DNA of 64,000 nt from Acidobacteriota bacterium (GTDB lineage Bacteria > Acidobacteriota > Terriglobia > Acidiferrales > UBA7541). The notes under the pieces were generated by a model that saw only the letters and a list, made by a program, of their open reading frames with translations, was not told the DNA's origin and searched no databases. The DNA is taken from positions 1 through 64,000 of the forward strand of contig JAKBLM010000005.1 of assembly GCA_021832085.1 (NCBI GenBank), read 5' to 3'. The translations under genes were made by a program, and so were the position numbers. Positions 54,703-64,000 of the stretch are shown here, one piece after another. Position 1 is the first letter of the stretch. The number at the start of each line of letters is the position of its first letter.

Positions 54703-55052
54703 ACGCGCCTCCCGTCGAAGCTGGGCGAGATTGTAACGGCAGGAACGGGGTAGTGGGAGGAATTTTTATGGAAAGTGCGGAGCAGGGCTCGGCGGGGCCT
54801 ATGCTACTATCGCGTTTCCATCCCGTTGCGCTCGCCGAAAGAGCGCGGCGCGGCGAGGTCCGCCGGCCGGCGCCCAGACCACGAAAATCCCACGGAAGCC
54901 TGGCGCCGGCTGTGGCGCGAAACGGCGCCGGGATCGCGGGCGGCACCGGAGCCGTTTTGCCGCCGGGTGCGGGAATCGATTCCGCATTGCGTTGGTCCCC
55001 GCCGCGCTGCCTATAATGGGTTTTCTCATTCGCCGCAGTTCGAGGAGGAATC
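54703..55052. other. divergent intergenic stretch
   Basis: 350 bases between the peptide-transporter gene and kbl. It contains a kbl promoter; a matching promoter for the transporter is not obvious. Confidence 0.5.
54987..55017 (+). promoter_or_regulatory. sigma-70 promoter for kbl
   Basis: TATAAT at 55012-55017 with TTGCGT at 54987-54992 (19-base spacer), 35 bases before the kbl ATG. The ribosome site GAGGAGGA lies at 55042-55049. Confidence 0.6.
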
Positions 55053-56258
55053 ATGACGAGCGAGGCGCGCCCTCAACTTCAGTACCTGCACACTGCGATC
55101 GAGGAACTGAAAGCGCAGAATCTGTATCATGAGTTGCCGATCCTTTCCGGCGAGCAAAAAGCGGTGACCGTGGTCAACGGCCGGGAAGTGATCAATCTGA
55201 GCTCGAACAATTATCTGGGATTGGCCACGCATCCCAAGTTGCGCCGCACCTCGATCGAAGCGACCAGAAAATTCGGCTGCGGCACGGCTGCGGTGCGCAC
55301 AATCGCCGGCACGATGACAATCCACATGGACCTGGAGAAGCAGATCGCCCGCTTCAAGGACGCCGAAGCCGCGGTCGTTTTCCAGTCAGGATTCACCGCC
55401 AACGCCGGGACGGTGGCCGCAGTGCTTGGCAAGGACGACCTGATCATCTCCGACGAACTGAACCACGCCTCGATCATCGACGGCTGCCGGCTCTCGAAGG
55501 CGACGATCAAGATTTTCCGGCACCGGGACCTCGAGGATTGCGAGCGGATCCTCAAGGAAACCGAAAACTGGTCCGGGCACAAGCTGCTGATCACCGACGG
55601 CGTCTTCTCGATGGACGGCGACATCGCGCCGCTGCCCGGGCTTTGCGACCTGGCCGAGAAATACAATTGCATCATGATGATCGACGATGCCCACTCCTCC
55701 GGCGTGCTGGGGCGCGGCGGCCGCGGCACGGTCGACCACTTCGGCTGCCACGGCCGTGTCGATATTCAGGTGGGCACGTTGAGCAAGGCGATCGGATCGA
55801 TGGGCGGGTACGTTTGCGGCTCGCGCGATCTGATCGAATTCCTGTATCAGCGGGCGCGGCCCTTCCTGTTTTCCACCTCGCATCCGCCGGCAGTGGTCGG
55901 TGCCTGCCAGGCCGCCTTCACCCTGCTGGATTCGCCCGACGGCGAGCGGCTGGTGAAGAAACTGTGGAGCAATACGAAATTCTTCAAGCGCGGGCTGAAG
56001 AAGCTGGGATTCGATACCGGTGCGAGCGAGACGCCGATCACGCCGATCATGGTGGGCGAAGCGGCAAAGGCCTTTGAGTTCTCGAAGGCGATCTTCGAAG
56101 AGGGCGTCTTCGCGCAGGCGATCGGCTATCCGACCGTACCGCAGGGGAAGGCCCGCCTGCGCACCATCGTCACCGCGGCCCACAAGCGCAAGGAGCTGGA
56201 GCAGGCGCTCGATGTGATCAGCCGCGTGGGCCAGCGGATGGGGATCACGCAGGGCTGA
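55053..56258 (+). CDS. kbl: glycine C-acetyltransferase (alpha-oxoamine synthase)
   Basis: A 401-residue PLP enzyme of the alpha-oxoamine synthase family. NLSSNNYLGLATHP, FQSGFTANAG, DDAHSSGVLGRGGRGT and the PLP-Lys motif GTLSKAIGSMGGYV are diagnostic. In this family Kbl and BioF (8-amino-7-oxononanoate synthase) are hard to separate; the closing segment and the N-terminal EELKAQNLYHELPIL are those of Kbl, so 2-amino-3-ketobutyrate CoA ligase, acting in threonine degradation, is preferred. No threonine dehydrogenase gene is adjacent. Confidence 0.85.
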   Translation: MTSEARPQLQYLHTAIEELKAQNLYHELPILSGEQKAVTVVNGREVINLSSNNYLGLATHPKLRRTSIEATRKFGCGTAAVRTIAGTMTIHMDLEKQIARFKDAEAAVVFQSGFTANAGTVAAVLGKDDLIISDELNHASIIDGCRLSKATIKIFRHRDLEDCERILKETENWSGHKLLITDGVFSMDGDIAPLPGLCDLAEKYNCIMMIDDAHSSGVLGRGGRGTVDHFGCHGRVDIQVGTLSKAIGSMGGYVCGSRDLIEFLYQRARPFLFSTSHPPAVVGACQAAFTLLDSPDGERLVKKLWSNTKFFKRGLKKLGFDTGASETPITPIMVGEAAKAFEFSKAIFEEGVFAQAIGYPTVPQGKARLRTIVTAAHKRKELEQALDVISRVGQRMGITQG

Positions 56259-56395
56259 CGTTTTCCTTCTTTCCTGCATTTCGCGCCGGCACCCAAGCCC
56301 GACGCGCGGTGATTCGGGGAAAAGGCCCACGGCGGGAAACCATCGGCTGTGGCTACCAACCTTTCGGCAGGGGCGAGGGTGTGCCCGCGCGGGTC

Positions 56396-56404
56396 TGTTA
56401 TACT
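56396..56404 (+). promoter_or_regulatory. extended -10 element before polA
   Basis: TGTTATACT is an extended -10 (TG-N-TATACT) about 18 bases before the polA start. No good -35 is seen. Confidence 0.4.
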
Positions 56405-56422
56405 CGCCTGCCTGCTGGACTC

Positions 56423-59032
56423 ATGACCGAAAAAAACCAGTCCCGGCTGTTTCTGATCGATGCGATGGGCTATATCTTTCGCGCCTACCACGCGCCGATG
56501 GAGCGGCTGCGGAGTCCGGCGGGCCTGCCGACCAAGGTACCGTTCCTCTTCGCAAGCATGCTGCGGCGGCTGACCAAGCAATGGCAGCCGGAGTATCTCG
56601 GGGTGGTCTTCGACGTGGCAGCGCCGACTTTTCGCGACAAGCTCTTCGCCCAATACAAGGCACAACGGCCGCCAATGCCGGAGGATCTTTCGGTGCAGCT
56701 GCCCTACGTGCGGCGCTATTGCGAGGCGATGCGGCTGGCGCAGCTCGAATACCCCGGCTACGAAGCCGACGATGTGATCGGGACGCTGGCGCGGCAGGGA
56801 GCGGAACGTGGCATCGACGTTTTCGTGGTGACGAGCGACAAGGATTTCATGCAGTTGGTGAACGGGCACATCCGCGTGCTGATTCCCACAAAAGAAGACC
56901 TGGTAGTCGACCGGGAAAAAGTGAATGAGCTGCTCGGCGTGCCGCCCGAGCGCGTGGTCGACGTGATGGCGCTGATGGGCGATTCGATCGACAACGTGCC
57001 AGGGGCGAAAGGGATCGGCGAGAAAGGCGCGCGGGAGTTGATCGTCCGGTTCGGTTCGGTGGAAGCGGCGCTTGACCACGCCGAAGAGGTGGAAGGAAAG
57101 CGGTACCGCGAGGCGTTGCTCGGCCAGCGCGAGCAGGTGATGCTCTCGAAACAGCTGACGACGATTCATACCGACGTGCCGGTGGAGCTCGACCTCGACG
57201 CGCTGCATCGCCGCGAGCCGGATACCGAGGCGCTGCGCAAGCTTTACGCCGAGCTGGGATTTGCCTCGTTGCTGCGGGAGTTGGCACCGGCGCCCGCCGA
57301 GCAGGAGGGTGAATACTGTACGCTCGATTCCCCCGCGGCGCTCCAGCAATTTCTCGCGGCGATCGGGCCGGGGCAGGAAGCGGCGCTCTGGCTGCAAATC
57401 TCTCCCGAAGACGGCGAGCCCGGCTACGGCAGCCGAGTGGCGAGCCTGGAAATTTCGACGCGCGCGGGAAGCGGCGTGGTCGCGTGGGTGGATGAGAAGG
57501 GTGTGATGCTCGAGGCGCTCGGCAAGTGGCTGAGCGACGGCGCGCGGCCGAAAATCGTGCACGACGCGAAGCTGGTGGAACTGCTGGCCGCGCGCGGCGA
57601 TGGTTCCACGCTGGCGGGCGTGCGGCACGCGGTTGACCTCTATTCCTACCTGCTGCGGCCGACGACGGCGCGACATCTGCTCGAAGACATCGTGGTGCGG
57701 CGGCTGAACGTGACGCTGCGCGGCACGCCCGGCGAACACGCCGATTACCTGCAGCAACTGGCGCCGCTGCTCCGGGCGGACATCGAGGAGCAGAAACTCG
57801 GCGAAGTCTACGAGCGGATCGACCTGCCGTTGCCGCCGGTGCTGGCGGGAATGGAGCGGCACGGAGTGGGCGTGGACCGGGAAGCGCTCGAGGCGTTTTC
57901 GGCGGCCACCGAAGCCGAGATTCGGCGGATCGAACGGCAGATTTACGAGATCGCCGGCTACGAGTTCAATATCAACTCGACGCAGCAGCTGGGCGAAGTG
58001 CTCTTCGACAAGCTGAACCTGCCGCTGCCTCGGCGGCGCGGCAAGGGCAAGGTGCGCTCGACCGCGGCCGACGTGCTTGAGGACCTGGCGCCGTTTCATC
58101 CGCTGCCGGCGCTGGTGATGGAATACCGGGAATCGGCCAAGCTGAAATCGACCTATGCCGACGCGCTGCCCCGGCTGATCCATCCGGTGACCGGGCGTAT
58201 CCATCCGCGATTCAGCCAGACGGGAACCTCGACGGGCCGGCTCAGCTGCTCGAGCCCGAACCTGCAGAACATCCCGGTGCGAACCGAACTCGGGCGCCGG
58301 ATTCGAGCGGGATTCGTCGCCTCAGCCGGCCGGCGACTGGTTTCGGCCGATTATTCGCAGATCGAATTGCGGGTGATGGCCCATCTCTCCGGCGATCCGG
58401 TACTGATCGAGGCTTTCCAGACGGGCGAGGACATCCATTCGCGCACGGCGCAGGAGGTTTTCGGAGTTGGGCCACTCGCCCAGACGCCCGAGCACCGGCG
58501 CGTGGCCAAAGTGATCAATTTCGGAATTCTGTACGGGCTTTCGCCCTTTGGGCTGGCCCGGCAGTTGCAGATCGAGCAAAAAGAGGCGGCTCAATTCATC
58601 GCCCGGTATTTCGAGCGGTACCAAGGCGTGAAGAAATGGCTCGACCGGCAGCTCGAAACTGTCCGGAAGACCGGATTCACGCGCACGCTTTTCGGGCGCA
58701 TCCGGCCGATTCCCGAAATCAACGCCTCGCAGGCCGCCATGCGCGGCTTGGCTGAGCGCACCGCGCTGAATACCCCGGTCCAGGGCACAGCTGCCGACCT
58801 GATGAAGCTGGCCATGATCGAGGCGGACCGGCGGTTGGCCGCCGATGGTCTGCGGGCCAAGATGATCCTTCAAGTCCACGACGAACTGCTTTTCGAAGTG
58901 CCAGAGGACGAAGTCGACGCCTTGAAAGTCCTGGTGCGCGAGGCTATGGAGCAGGTCCACCTGCTGAAGGTGCCGCTGGTAGTCGAAATCAAGACCGGAG
59001 CGAATTGGCGGGACATGAAGGAAGCGGGCTGA
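56423..59032 (+). CDS. polA: DNA polymerase I
   Basis: An 869-residue family A polymerase. Residues 1-about 290 hold the 5'-3' exonuclease (FLIDAMGYIFRAYHAP, SDKDFMQLV, GDSIDNVPGAKGIGEK). The polymerase part has motifs A (DYSQIELRVMAHLSGD), B (RRVAKVINFGILYG) and C (LQVHDELLFEVPE). The 3'-5' exonuclease region (about 300-440) is present but its Exo I motif (an Asp-X-Glu in the active form) is not recognisable (ALWLQISPEDGEP), so proofreading is probably lost, as in several bacterial PolA. I take the ATG at 56423; the upstream frame has no site. Confidence 0.95.
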   Translation: MTEKNQSRLFLIDAMGYIFRAYHAPMERLRSPAGLPTKVPFLFASMLRRLTKQWQPEYLGVVFDVAAPTFRDKLFAQYKAQRPPMPEDLSVQLPYVRRYCEAMRLAQLEYPGYEADDVIGTLARQGAERGIDVFVVTSDKDFMQLVNGHIRVLIPTKEDLVVDREKVNELLGVPPERVVDVMALMGDSIDNVPGAKGIGEKGARELIVRFGSVEAALDHAEEVEGKRYREALLGQREQVMLSKQLTTIHTDVPVELDLDALHRREPDTEALRKLYAELGFASLLRELAPAPAEQEGEYCTLDSPAALQQFLAAIGPGQEAALWLQISPEDGEPGYGSRVASLEISTRAGSGVVAWVDEKGVMLEALGKWLSDGARPKIVHDAKLVELLAARGDGSTLAGVRHAVDLYSYLLRPTTARHLLEDIVVRRLNVTLRGTPGEHADYLQQLAPLLRADIEEQKLGEVYERIDLPLPPVLAGMERHGVGVDREALEAFSAATEAEIRRIERQIYEIAGYEFNINSTQQLGEVLFDKLNLPLPRRRGKGKVRSTAADVLEDLAPFHPLPALVMEYRESAKLKSTYADALPRLIHPVTGRIHPRFSQTGTSTGRLSCSSPNLQNIPVRTELGRRIRAGFVASAGRRLVSADYSQIELRVMAHLSGDPVLIEAFQTGEDIHSRTAQEVFGVGPLAQTPEHRRVAKVINFGILYGLSPFGLARQLQIEQKEAAQFIARYFERYQGVKKWLDRQLETVRKTGFTRTLFGRIRPIPEINASQAAMRGLAERTALNTPVQGTAADLMKLAMIEADRRLAADGLRAKMILQVHDELLFEVPEDEVDALKVLVREAMEQVHLLKVPLVVEIKTGANWRDMKEAG

Positions 59033-59274
59033 AGGATAAAAGCCGAGCCGGAGTCGGGAATTCCCGCGCAAGGCTCGCGTGACGATCGAACGGACCCGCG
59101 GCGGCTGCCAAGCTTGGACGAAGGGCAGCTTTCCCCGCGCGTGCCCGTGCCGAGGTCCTTTCCTGGAACCAGTTGTTTTGACAAGGGATAAGTATCCTGC
59201 GCGATGTGCGAAGTAGGCTGGGGCAGGGTGGGAGTTACCCTTTGTGCAGGTTATTTACTTTGCCGTTAATTATC

Positions 59275-59303
59275 TTGACGCCAACTGGACGCTGGTGTAC
59301 AGT
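59275..59303 (+). promoter_or_regulatory. strong sigma-70 promoter, no gene behind
   Basis: TTGACG (59275-59280), a 17-base spacer and TACAGT (59298-59303). Transcription would start about 59310 and run toward the hairpin. No open reading frame with ribosome site follows, so a non-coding RNA is suggested. Confidence 0.55.
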
Positions 59304-59309
59304 TCCGAC

Positions 59310-59440
59310 CCGTGGCACGAGCCACGAATCTCGACACGCAACGTTAGTAAGCAGGTCCCTATCCGCCCCCTACAGGGTGGCCCCTCACATGGCTGGGGAG
59401 CGCAGCACCGCAGGACTGCGATCCCCAGCCTCCTCCCTAC
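59310..59440 (+). ncRNA. candidate structured RNA with long hairpin
   Basis: Behind the promoter at 59275-59303 there are two hairpins: a small GTGGC...GCCAC and a large one, GGCTGGGGA-g-CGCAG (59391-59405) against CTGCG-a-TCCCCAGCC (59416-59430), with fourteen pairs and one mismatch. End coordinates are approximate. It does not match 6S, SRP, tmRNA or RNase P RNA patterns that I could test by eye. Confidence 0.35.
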
Positions 59441-59568
59441 TTCCTGAAAAATTAGGCTGACAGTGGCGGCAAGTGAATTTGTCCGCAAACCGGCCCAGTG
59501 TGTCCAGACGGCCCGTGGGGCTATGCATGGTGGCAAAAAAGAAATGGATGGCGAACGCCAAGGAAGGA

Positions 59569-59644
59569 TGGCTGGGGCGGGAGGACTCGAACCTCCACCA
59601 TCCGCATTAACAGTGCGGTGTCCTACCGATTGGACCACGCCCCA
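59569..59644 (-). tRNA. tRNA-Asn (GTT)
   Basis: Read on the minus strand, the acceptor stem is TGGGGCG/CGCCCCA, the anticodon stem-loop CCGCA-CTGTTAA-TGCGG gives anticodon GTT, and the T arm is GGAGGTTCGAGTCCTCC. The discriminator is G and the CCA end is encoded (59569-59571). Seventy-six bases in all. Confidence 0.95.
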
Positions 59645-59663
59645 AAAAAACAGGGCTTCTATT

Positions 59664-59669
59664 ATTGTA
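59664..59669 (-). promoter_or_regulatory. -10 element for tRNA-Asn
   Basis: On the minus strand TGTATACAAT is an extended -10 (TACAAT at 59664-59669) placed 19 bases before the tRNA 5' end. The -35 is weak. Confidence 0.4.
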
Positions 59670-59881
59670 TACAGCTTTAAAAAATCGCGCATGCTGCCAT
59701 GGAGGGTGAAGGGAGATGCCGGTGGCGCGCCGCTGCGGCGGCGGGCATGCAGCAGCAGACGCGGCATGTGTCCGGCCGTCGCCTTGACCCTTTTAGGAGG
59801 GGATTGTTAAGGTGAAAGGTTAATCTGGCTTCGTGTGCCCCAGCCCAGGGATGCGCGGTGTCTGGGGCCGGTCATTCCCGC

Positions 59882-62701
59882 ATGTCGCTCGACCGCATCA
59901 TCATTCGAGGAGCACGCCAGCACAACCTGAAGAACGTAAGCCTGGAGATTCCGCGCAACAGCCTGACGGTAATCACCGGGCTTTCGGGATCGGGGAAATC
60001 GTCGCTGGCATTCGACACGATCTACGCCGAAGGGCAGCGGCGCTATGTCGAGTCGCTCTCGGCCTACGCACGGCAGTTCCTCGACCAGGTGGAGCGGCCG
60101 GACGTGGATTCGATCGAGGGGCTCTCGCCCTCGATCGCCATCGAGCAGAAGACCACCGGGCGCTCGCCGCGCTCGACCGTCGGTACCATCACCGAAATCT
60201 ACGATTATCTGCGCGTGCTCTACAGCTCGATCGGGACGCCTCGTTGCCCGCAGTGCGGGCGCGAGATCGCACGGCAATCGGTGGGGCAGATCGTCGAGGC
60301 AATCGAGGGCCTGGAAGCAGAAGCGCGGATCATGATCCTGGCGCCCGTTGTGCGGGGGCGGAAGGGCGAGTACCGCAAGCAGCTGGAAAAGTATGCGCGG
60401 GAGGGCTTCCTGCGGGCGCGGATCGACGGGGAACTGCGCAGCCTGGACGAGCCGATTCCGCTCGACCGGCGCCGCAACCACACTATCGAGATCGTGGTGG
60501 ACCGGCTGCTGGTGAAGGCAGGGATCACCAAGCGGCTGGAGCAATCAGTGACGACGGCGCTGAAGCTGGCCAGCGGGCTGGTGACGGTGGCCGTTGTGGG
60601 CGGGAAGGAGCGGCTCTACTCGGAAAAGCTCGCCTGCCCCGATTGCGGGATTTCGGTGCCGCAGCTGGAACCGCGCTCGTTCAGCTTCAATTCACCGTAC
60701 GGGGCGTGCCCCGAATGCAAGGGGCTGGGCGCGAAATACCAGTTCGATCCGGCGAAGATCATCGTTGACTGGACGAAGCCACTGCTCGAGGGCGGGCTGG
60801 GGCCGGGTTCGGGCTCGTCGTATTTGCGGCGAATGCTGGAGCTGATGGCGGAAACGTACGATTTCGACCTGAAAACGAGTTTCGAGAAATTTCCGCAGCG
60901 GATTCAGAACTTGATCCTGTACGGGAGCCGGGGCGGGCGGCAGCGGGCACGCTTTCCGGGCGTCATCGGCTACCTGGAAGAGAACCTGGATTCGACCGGA
61001 TCGGAAGGCTATCGGGACTGGCTGAGCGAGTACATGTCGCCGGCTGCTTGCGCGGCGTGCGGCGGGCGGCGACTGCGGCCGGAGAGCCTGGCGGTGCGCG
61101 TGGGCGGACTTTCGATCGCGGAATTCGCGGCGCTGGCAACGGAAAAGGCCCGTCAGGCGGCACACCGGCTGGAGAAGCAGCTGGAGTCACGGCAAAAGCA
61201 GATCGCCGGACGCGTCCTGGAAGAGATCGGGGAGCGGCTGGATTTTCTGCTGGCGGTGGGGCTCGGGTATCTGACGCTGGACCGATCGGCTTCGACGCTC
61301 TCGGGAGGGGAAGCGCAGCGGATCCGGCTGGCGACGCAAATTGGCTCGCGGCTGCGCGGCGTGCTCTACGTGCTCGACGAGCCGTCGATCGGGCTGCACG
61401 CGCGCGACAACGAGCGGCTGCTCGCCACGCTGGGGCAGCTGCGCGACCTGGGCAACACGGTGCTGGTGGTCGAGCACGACGAACAGACGATCCGGCGGGC
61501 GAATTATGTGGTGGATCTGGGACCGGGAGCTGGCCGCGCGGGTGGGTATCTGGTGGCCGCGGGGACGCCGGCGGAGATCGAGCGGCATCCGGAATCGCTC
61601 ACCGGGCGCTATCTGCGCGGCGAGCTGGAGATTCCGGTGCCGGCGAAGCGGCGCAAGACGAACGGGAAAGAGTTGGTGATCGAGGGGGCACAGGCGAACA
61701 ACCTGAAGAACATCGACGTGCGCTTGCCGCTCGGGCTGCTGATTCTGGTGACCGGGGTTTCCGGATCGGGGAAATCGACGCTGGTGAACGACATCCTCTA
61801 CCGCGCACTGGCGCGGCAGCTCTACCGTTCGGCCGAGCAGCCGGGTGCGCATCGAGCGATCCGCGGCATCGAAAACATCGACAAGGTGATCCAGATCGAC
61901 CAGGCGCCGATCGGGCGCACGCCGCGATCGAATCCGGCCACCTATGCCGGACTCTTCACGCCGATTCGGGATCTTTACGCGATGCTGCCGGAATCGCGCG
62001 AGCGCGGCTACCGGCCGGGACGCTTCAGCTTCAACGTGAAGGGCGGGCGGTGCGAGGCGTGCCAGGGCGACGGGCTGCGGCGGATCGAGATGAATTTCCT
62101 GCCGGACGTCTATGTGACCTGCGAGGTGTGCCGCGGAAAGCGCTACAACGCGGAGACACTGACGGTGCGCTACAAGGGCGTTTCGATCTCCGATCTGCTG
62201 GAGATGACGGCGGAAGACGCGCTGCCGCTGCTCGAAAACATTCCGGTGGTGCGGCAGAAGCTGCAGACACTGGTGGACGTAGGGCTGGGCTACCTGCAAC
62301 TGGGGCAATCGGCGACCACGCTCTCGGGCGGCGAGGCGCAGCGGATCAAGCTGACTCGCGAACTTTCGCGGCGGCAGACCGGCCGCACGCTTTACATTCT
62401 GGACGAGCCGACGACGGGGCTGCATTTCGACGACGTGAAGAAGCTGCTCGACGTGCTGAACCGGCTGGTCGATCTGGGCAACACGGTGCTGGTGATCGAG
62501 CACCACATGGACGTGATCAAGCAGGCGGACTGGATCATCGACCTGGGGCCGGGCGGCGGCGAGGCGGGCGGGCGCATCGTCGCCCAGGGAACGCCGGAAC
62601 ATGTGGCGAGAAGCCGAAAGTCGTGGACCGGGCAGGCGCTGGCCGAGGTGGTGGGCAACGGGCACAGGAAAAGGACAGACGGCGACCCGGTGGCGAAGTG
62701 A
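59882..62701 (+). CDS. uvrA: excinuclease ABC subunit A
   Basis: A 939-residue UvrA. Two ABC ATPase modules are complete: Walker A GLSGSGKS at residues 33-40 and GVSGSGKS near 628, and two LSGGEAQRI signatures. Zinc sites CPQCG, CPDCG/CPECKG, CAACGG and [16 protein letters not shown] are all there. It starts nucleotide excision repair with UvrB. I use the ATG at 59882; the upstream GTG at 59858 is a weaker option. It ends 56 bases before the deoxyhypusine-synthase-like gene. Confidence 0.97.
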   Translation: MSLDRIIIRGARQHNLKNVSLEIPRNSLTVITGLSGSGKSSLAFDTIYAEGQRRYVESLSAYARQFLDQVERPDVDSIEGLSPSIAIEQKTTGRSPRSTVGTITEIYDYLRVLYSSIGTPRCPQCGREIARQSVGQIVEAIEGLEAEARIMILAPVVRGRKGEYRKQLEKYAREGFLRARIDGELRSLDEPIPLDRRRNHTIEIVVDRLLVKAGITKRLEQSVTTALKLASGLVTVAVVGGKERLYSEKLACPDCGISVPQLEPRSFSFNSPYGACPECKGLGAKYQFDPAKIIVDWTKPLLEGGLGPGSGSSYLRRMLELMAETYDFDLKTSFEKFPQRIQNLILYGSRGGRQRARFPGVIGYLEENLDSTGSEGYRDWLSEYMSPAACAACGGRRLRPESLAVRVGGLSIAEFAALATEKARQAAHRLEKQLESRQKQIAGRVLEEIGERLDFLLAVGLGYLTLDRSASTLSGGEAQRIRLATQIGSRLRGVLYVLDEPSIGLHARDNERLLATLGQLRDLGNTVLVVEHDEQTIRRANYVVDLGPGAGRAGGYLVAAGTPAEIERHPESLTGRYLRGELEIPVPAKRRKTNGKELVIEGAQANNLKNIDVRLPLGLLILVTGVSGSGKSTLVNDILYRALARQLYRSAEQPGAHRAIRGIENIDKVIQIDQAPIGRTPRSNPATYAGLFTPIRDLYAMLPESRERGYRPGRFSFNVKGGRCEACQGDGLRRIEMNFLPDVYVTCEVCRGKRYNAETLTVRYKGVSISDLLEMTAEDALPLLENIPVVRQKLQTLVDVGLGYLQLGQSATTLSGGEAQRIKLTRELSRRQTGRTLYILDEPTTGLHFDDVKKLLDVLNRLVDLGNTVLVIEHHMDVIKQADWIIDLGPGGGEAGGRIVAQGTPEHVARSRKSWTGQALAEVVGNGHRKRTDGDPVAK

Positions 62702-62757
62702 GTAGACGGGCGACGGCTGCGGGCCGGGTGACCGGACGGGGACGGGAAGGCTTGCGC

Positions 62758-63786
62758 ATGGCTGCCAACAGCCTTTACAGTGGCCAGCGGGACATGGCCA
62801 GCCGCTACGACGTCGCTCCGCTCGAGTTCGACCGGCTCCGGCGATTTCCTCTCTCCGAACTTCCCGGAAAAGTGAATATGCGGCAATTCGGACGCCCGTG
62901 GCGCGGCGGGCGCTCTATCGAACGGTTTCTCGATACATTGCCGAGGATTTTAGCCGCTGAAGAGCTGCGGGGAATCATCCAAGCAGTGGTGGCGGCGCGG
63001 CGGCGCCGCCGGGCGATTCTCTGGGGCATCGGCGGACATGTGATCAAGGTGGGCCTGGCGCCGGTGCTGAACGAACTGATCGGCTGCGGCTACGTCACCG
63101 GGCTGGCGATGAACGGCGCGGCGCTGGTTCACGACATGGAAATTGCGCTAGTGGGGAAGACGTCGGAACACGTGGAGACGCGGCTGGGCCGGGGCCGGTT
63201 CGGCATGGCGGACGAAACCGGGCGGTATTACAACGAGATTGCGAAGGAAGCGGCGGCGAGAGGAATCGGGATGGGCGAAGCGGCCGGCCAATTGCTGAAC
63301 GAGCGATGGAAGGCGCGGCACGGAAAGGCGAGCGTGCTGGTGACCGCCTGGCGCGCGCGTGTGCCGGTGACGGTTCACCTGGCGATCGGGACCGACACGC
63401 CGCACATGCATCCTTCGGCCGACGGTGCGGCGCTGGGCGCGGCAACACTGGCCGATTTCCGGCTCTTCTGCGCGCTGGTGCGACGAATGCACCCGGGTGG
63501 CGTCTATTTGAACTGGGGATCGGCGGTGCTGCTGCCGGAAGTGTTCCTGAAGGCGGTTTCGGCGGTGCGCAATCTGGGCACGCCGTTGCGGCCAATTACC
63601 ACGGCCAATTTCGATTTTCTGCAGCAGTATCGCGGGCGGGAAAACGTGGTGCAGCGGCCGACGCGCGAGCGCGGCTCCCGTGGATATGCGATCACCGGGC
63701 ATCATGAAATTTTGTTGCCGCTGCTGGCCGCGGCGCTGGTCGAAGCCAGCCGACCGCCGGGGAAGGGGCGGGGAAAGAAACGATGA
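62758..63786 (+). CDS. deoxyhypusine synthase-like protein
   Basis: A 342-residue protein related to deoxyhypusine synthase: [39 protein letters not shown] and [10 protein letters not shown] match the NAD-binding half. The C-terminal catalytic Lys region (GGGxxKH in true DHS) is not recognisable; here the equivalent stretch reads [18 protein letters not shown]. Bacteria have no eIF5A, so a different amine or carbonyl transfer is likely. The ATG has GGGAAGG at seven bases. It follows uvrA and overlaps the next gene by 4 bases (ATGA). Confidence 0.75.
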   Translation: MAANSLYSGQRDMASRYDVAPLEFDRLRRFPLSELPGKVNMRQFGRPWRGGRSIERFLDTLPRILAAEELRGIIQAVVAARRRRRAILWGIGGHVIKVGLAPVLNELIGCGYVTGLAMNGAALVHDMEIALVGKTSEHVETRLGRGRFGMADETGRYYNEIAKEAAARGIGMGEAAGQLLNERWKARHGKASVLVTAWRARVPVTVHLAIGTDTPHMHPSADGAALGAATLADFRLFCALVRRMHPGGVYLNWGSAVLLPEVFLKAVSAVRNLGTPLRPITTANFDFLQQYRGRENVVQRPTRERGSRGYAITGHHEILLPLLAAALVEASRPPGKGRGKKR

Positions 63787-64000
63787 GCGAAATGGATCAG
63801 GAACCTTCGAGCGAGCAGCCGACCGAGCCGGGATCGGCGCGACAGGTCGCTCCCGTGGAGGATGCGTGGCCGCCACCGGGCGGGCCGGCAGAAGTTCCGG
63901 CGGCAAAGCCCCGGCGGAATTTGCCCGCCGACGTGTTCACGCCGTGGGGTTGGGGCCAACTGTGTCTGTTTCTGATCGTGGCGCTGGCGACGCTGTTTCT
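63783..64000 (+). CDS. membrane protein start, possibly CPBP protease (cut)
   Basis: Seventy-two codons before the window ends. An acidic, Pro-rich N-terminus of about 48 residues leads into VFTPWGWGQLCLFLIVALAT, the first membrane helix. The PWGW-type approach to the first helix occurs in CPBP (CAAX-type) intramembrane proteases of Acidobacteriota, but the diagnostic Glu-Glu and His motifs would be beyond the edge. Translation is coupled to the upstream gene through an ATGA overlap. Confidence 0.55.
   Translation, partial: MSEMDQEPSSEQPTEPGSARQVAPVEDAWPPPGGPAEVPAAKPRRNLPADVFTPWGWGQLCLFLIVALATLF

Larger units (their letters stand above)
59033..59568. other. intergenic stretch with promoter and hairpin
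   Basis: 536 bases between polA and tRNA-Asn. It holds a good plus-strand promoter (59275-59303) followed by a strong hairpin (59391-59430), listed separately. No protein frame is supported. Confidence 0.55.

Noticed and set aside
55053..56258. BioF (biotin synthesis) as identity for the alpha-oxoamine synthase
   Set aside because: No other biotin gene nearby, and N- and C-terminal parts read more like Kbl. Not fully excluded.
59310..59440. 6S RNA, SRP RNA, RNase P RNA or tmRNA as identity for the structured region
   Set aside because: Key conserved sequences of these RNAs are absent by eye; left as an unnamed candidate.
61048..62757. Open frame upstream of the deoxyhypusine-synthase-like gene, inside uvrA
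   Set aside because: It is a shadow of uvrA in another frame, with no recognisable protein.
1..64000. CRISPR arrays, transposases, integrases, phage genes
   Set aside because: I looked for regularly spaced repeats and for such proteins and saw none; the only relic is the decayed TauE gene.

Overview
The window is one side of a GC-rich bacterial chromosome. It is dominated by a sulfate-reduction island of about 35 kb, all on the minus strand, from about 38.3 kb down to about 3.7 kb. The combination of dsrD, dsrL, dsrN, dsrMKJOP, aprBA, qmoABC and sat in one run fits the dsr-carrying Acidobacteriota known from wetland metagenomes. The surrounding genes (a sedolisin, a Cys-X2-Cys HTH-like protein with an acidic tail, many TauE permeases) do not contradict this. 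The phylum is an inference; no rRNA or ribosomal protein marker is present.

Layout, left to right. (1) 0.1-3.6 kb: an AsmA-type envelope protein and an alpha/beta hydrolase. (2) 3.7-11.0 kb: siroheme genes (SUMT and a CysG-N/Met8-type protein), a CGGC protein, two cytidylate-kinase-like proteins, three intact TauE/SafE permeases plus one TauE relic, and a DUF1634 membrane protein. (3) 11.2-38.3 kb, in transcription order: dsrN, aprBA, a zinc ribbon, a YkgJ Cys-cluster protein, qmoABC, dsrAB, dsrD, a ferritin-like protein, dsrL, dsrC, an RsbRD-N protein, dsrMKJOP, a second CCG/NarI/FeS/NrfD-cytochrome module, and sat. Overlaps of 4 to 13 bp and gaps below 30 bp make long co-transcribed units likely. 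(4) 38.4-49 kb: an ECF sigma factor, UspA, the HTH-like acidic-tail protein, a second ECF sigma with its zinc anti-sigma, a zinc-ribbon membrane protein, an SDR enzyme, a ketopantoate-reductase-like enzyme, a secreted S53 peptidase and a NiCoT-like membrane protein. (5) 49-64 kb: ordinary housekeeping genes (M20 dipeptidase, HU, PncB and a nicotinamidase-like enzyme, POT transporter, Kbl, PolA, tRNA-Asn, UvrA), a deoxyhypusine-synthase-like protein, and the start of a membrane protein cut by the window edge.

How the island works together: TauE permeases may move sulfate, sulfite or related organosulfonates. Sat activates sulfate to APS. AprBA reduces APS to sulfite with electrons from menaquinol through QmoABC. 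DsrAB, activated by DsrD, reduces sulfite onto DsrC, and DsrMKJOP returns DsrC trisulfide to the thiol form. SUMT, the CysG-N protein and DsrN make and amidate the siroheme of DsrAB. DsrL could add an NAD(P)H route into DsrAB. The second membrane module (HmcF/E/B-like plus a fused NrfD-hexaheme protein) is an additional cytochrome c/quinone/cytosolic dithiol connection. dsrEFH, typical of sulfur oxidisers, are absent from the window, which together with dsrD favours the reductive direction.
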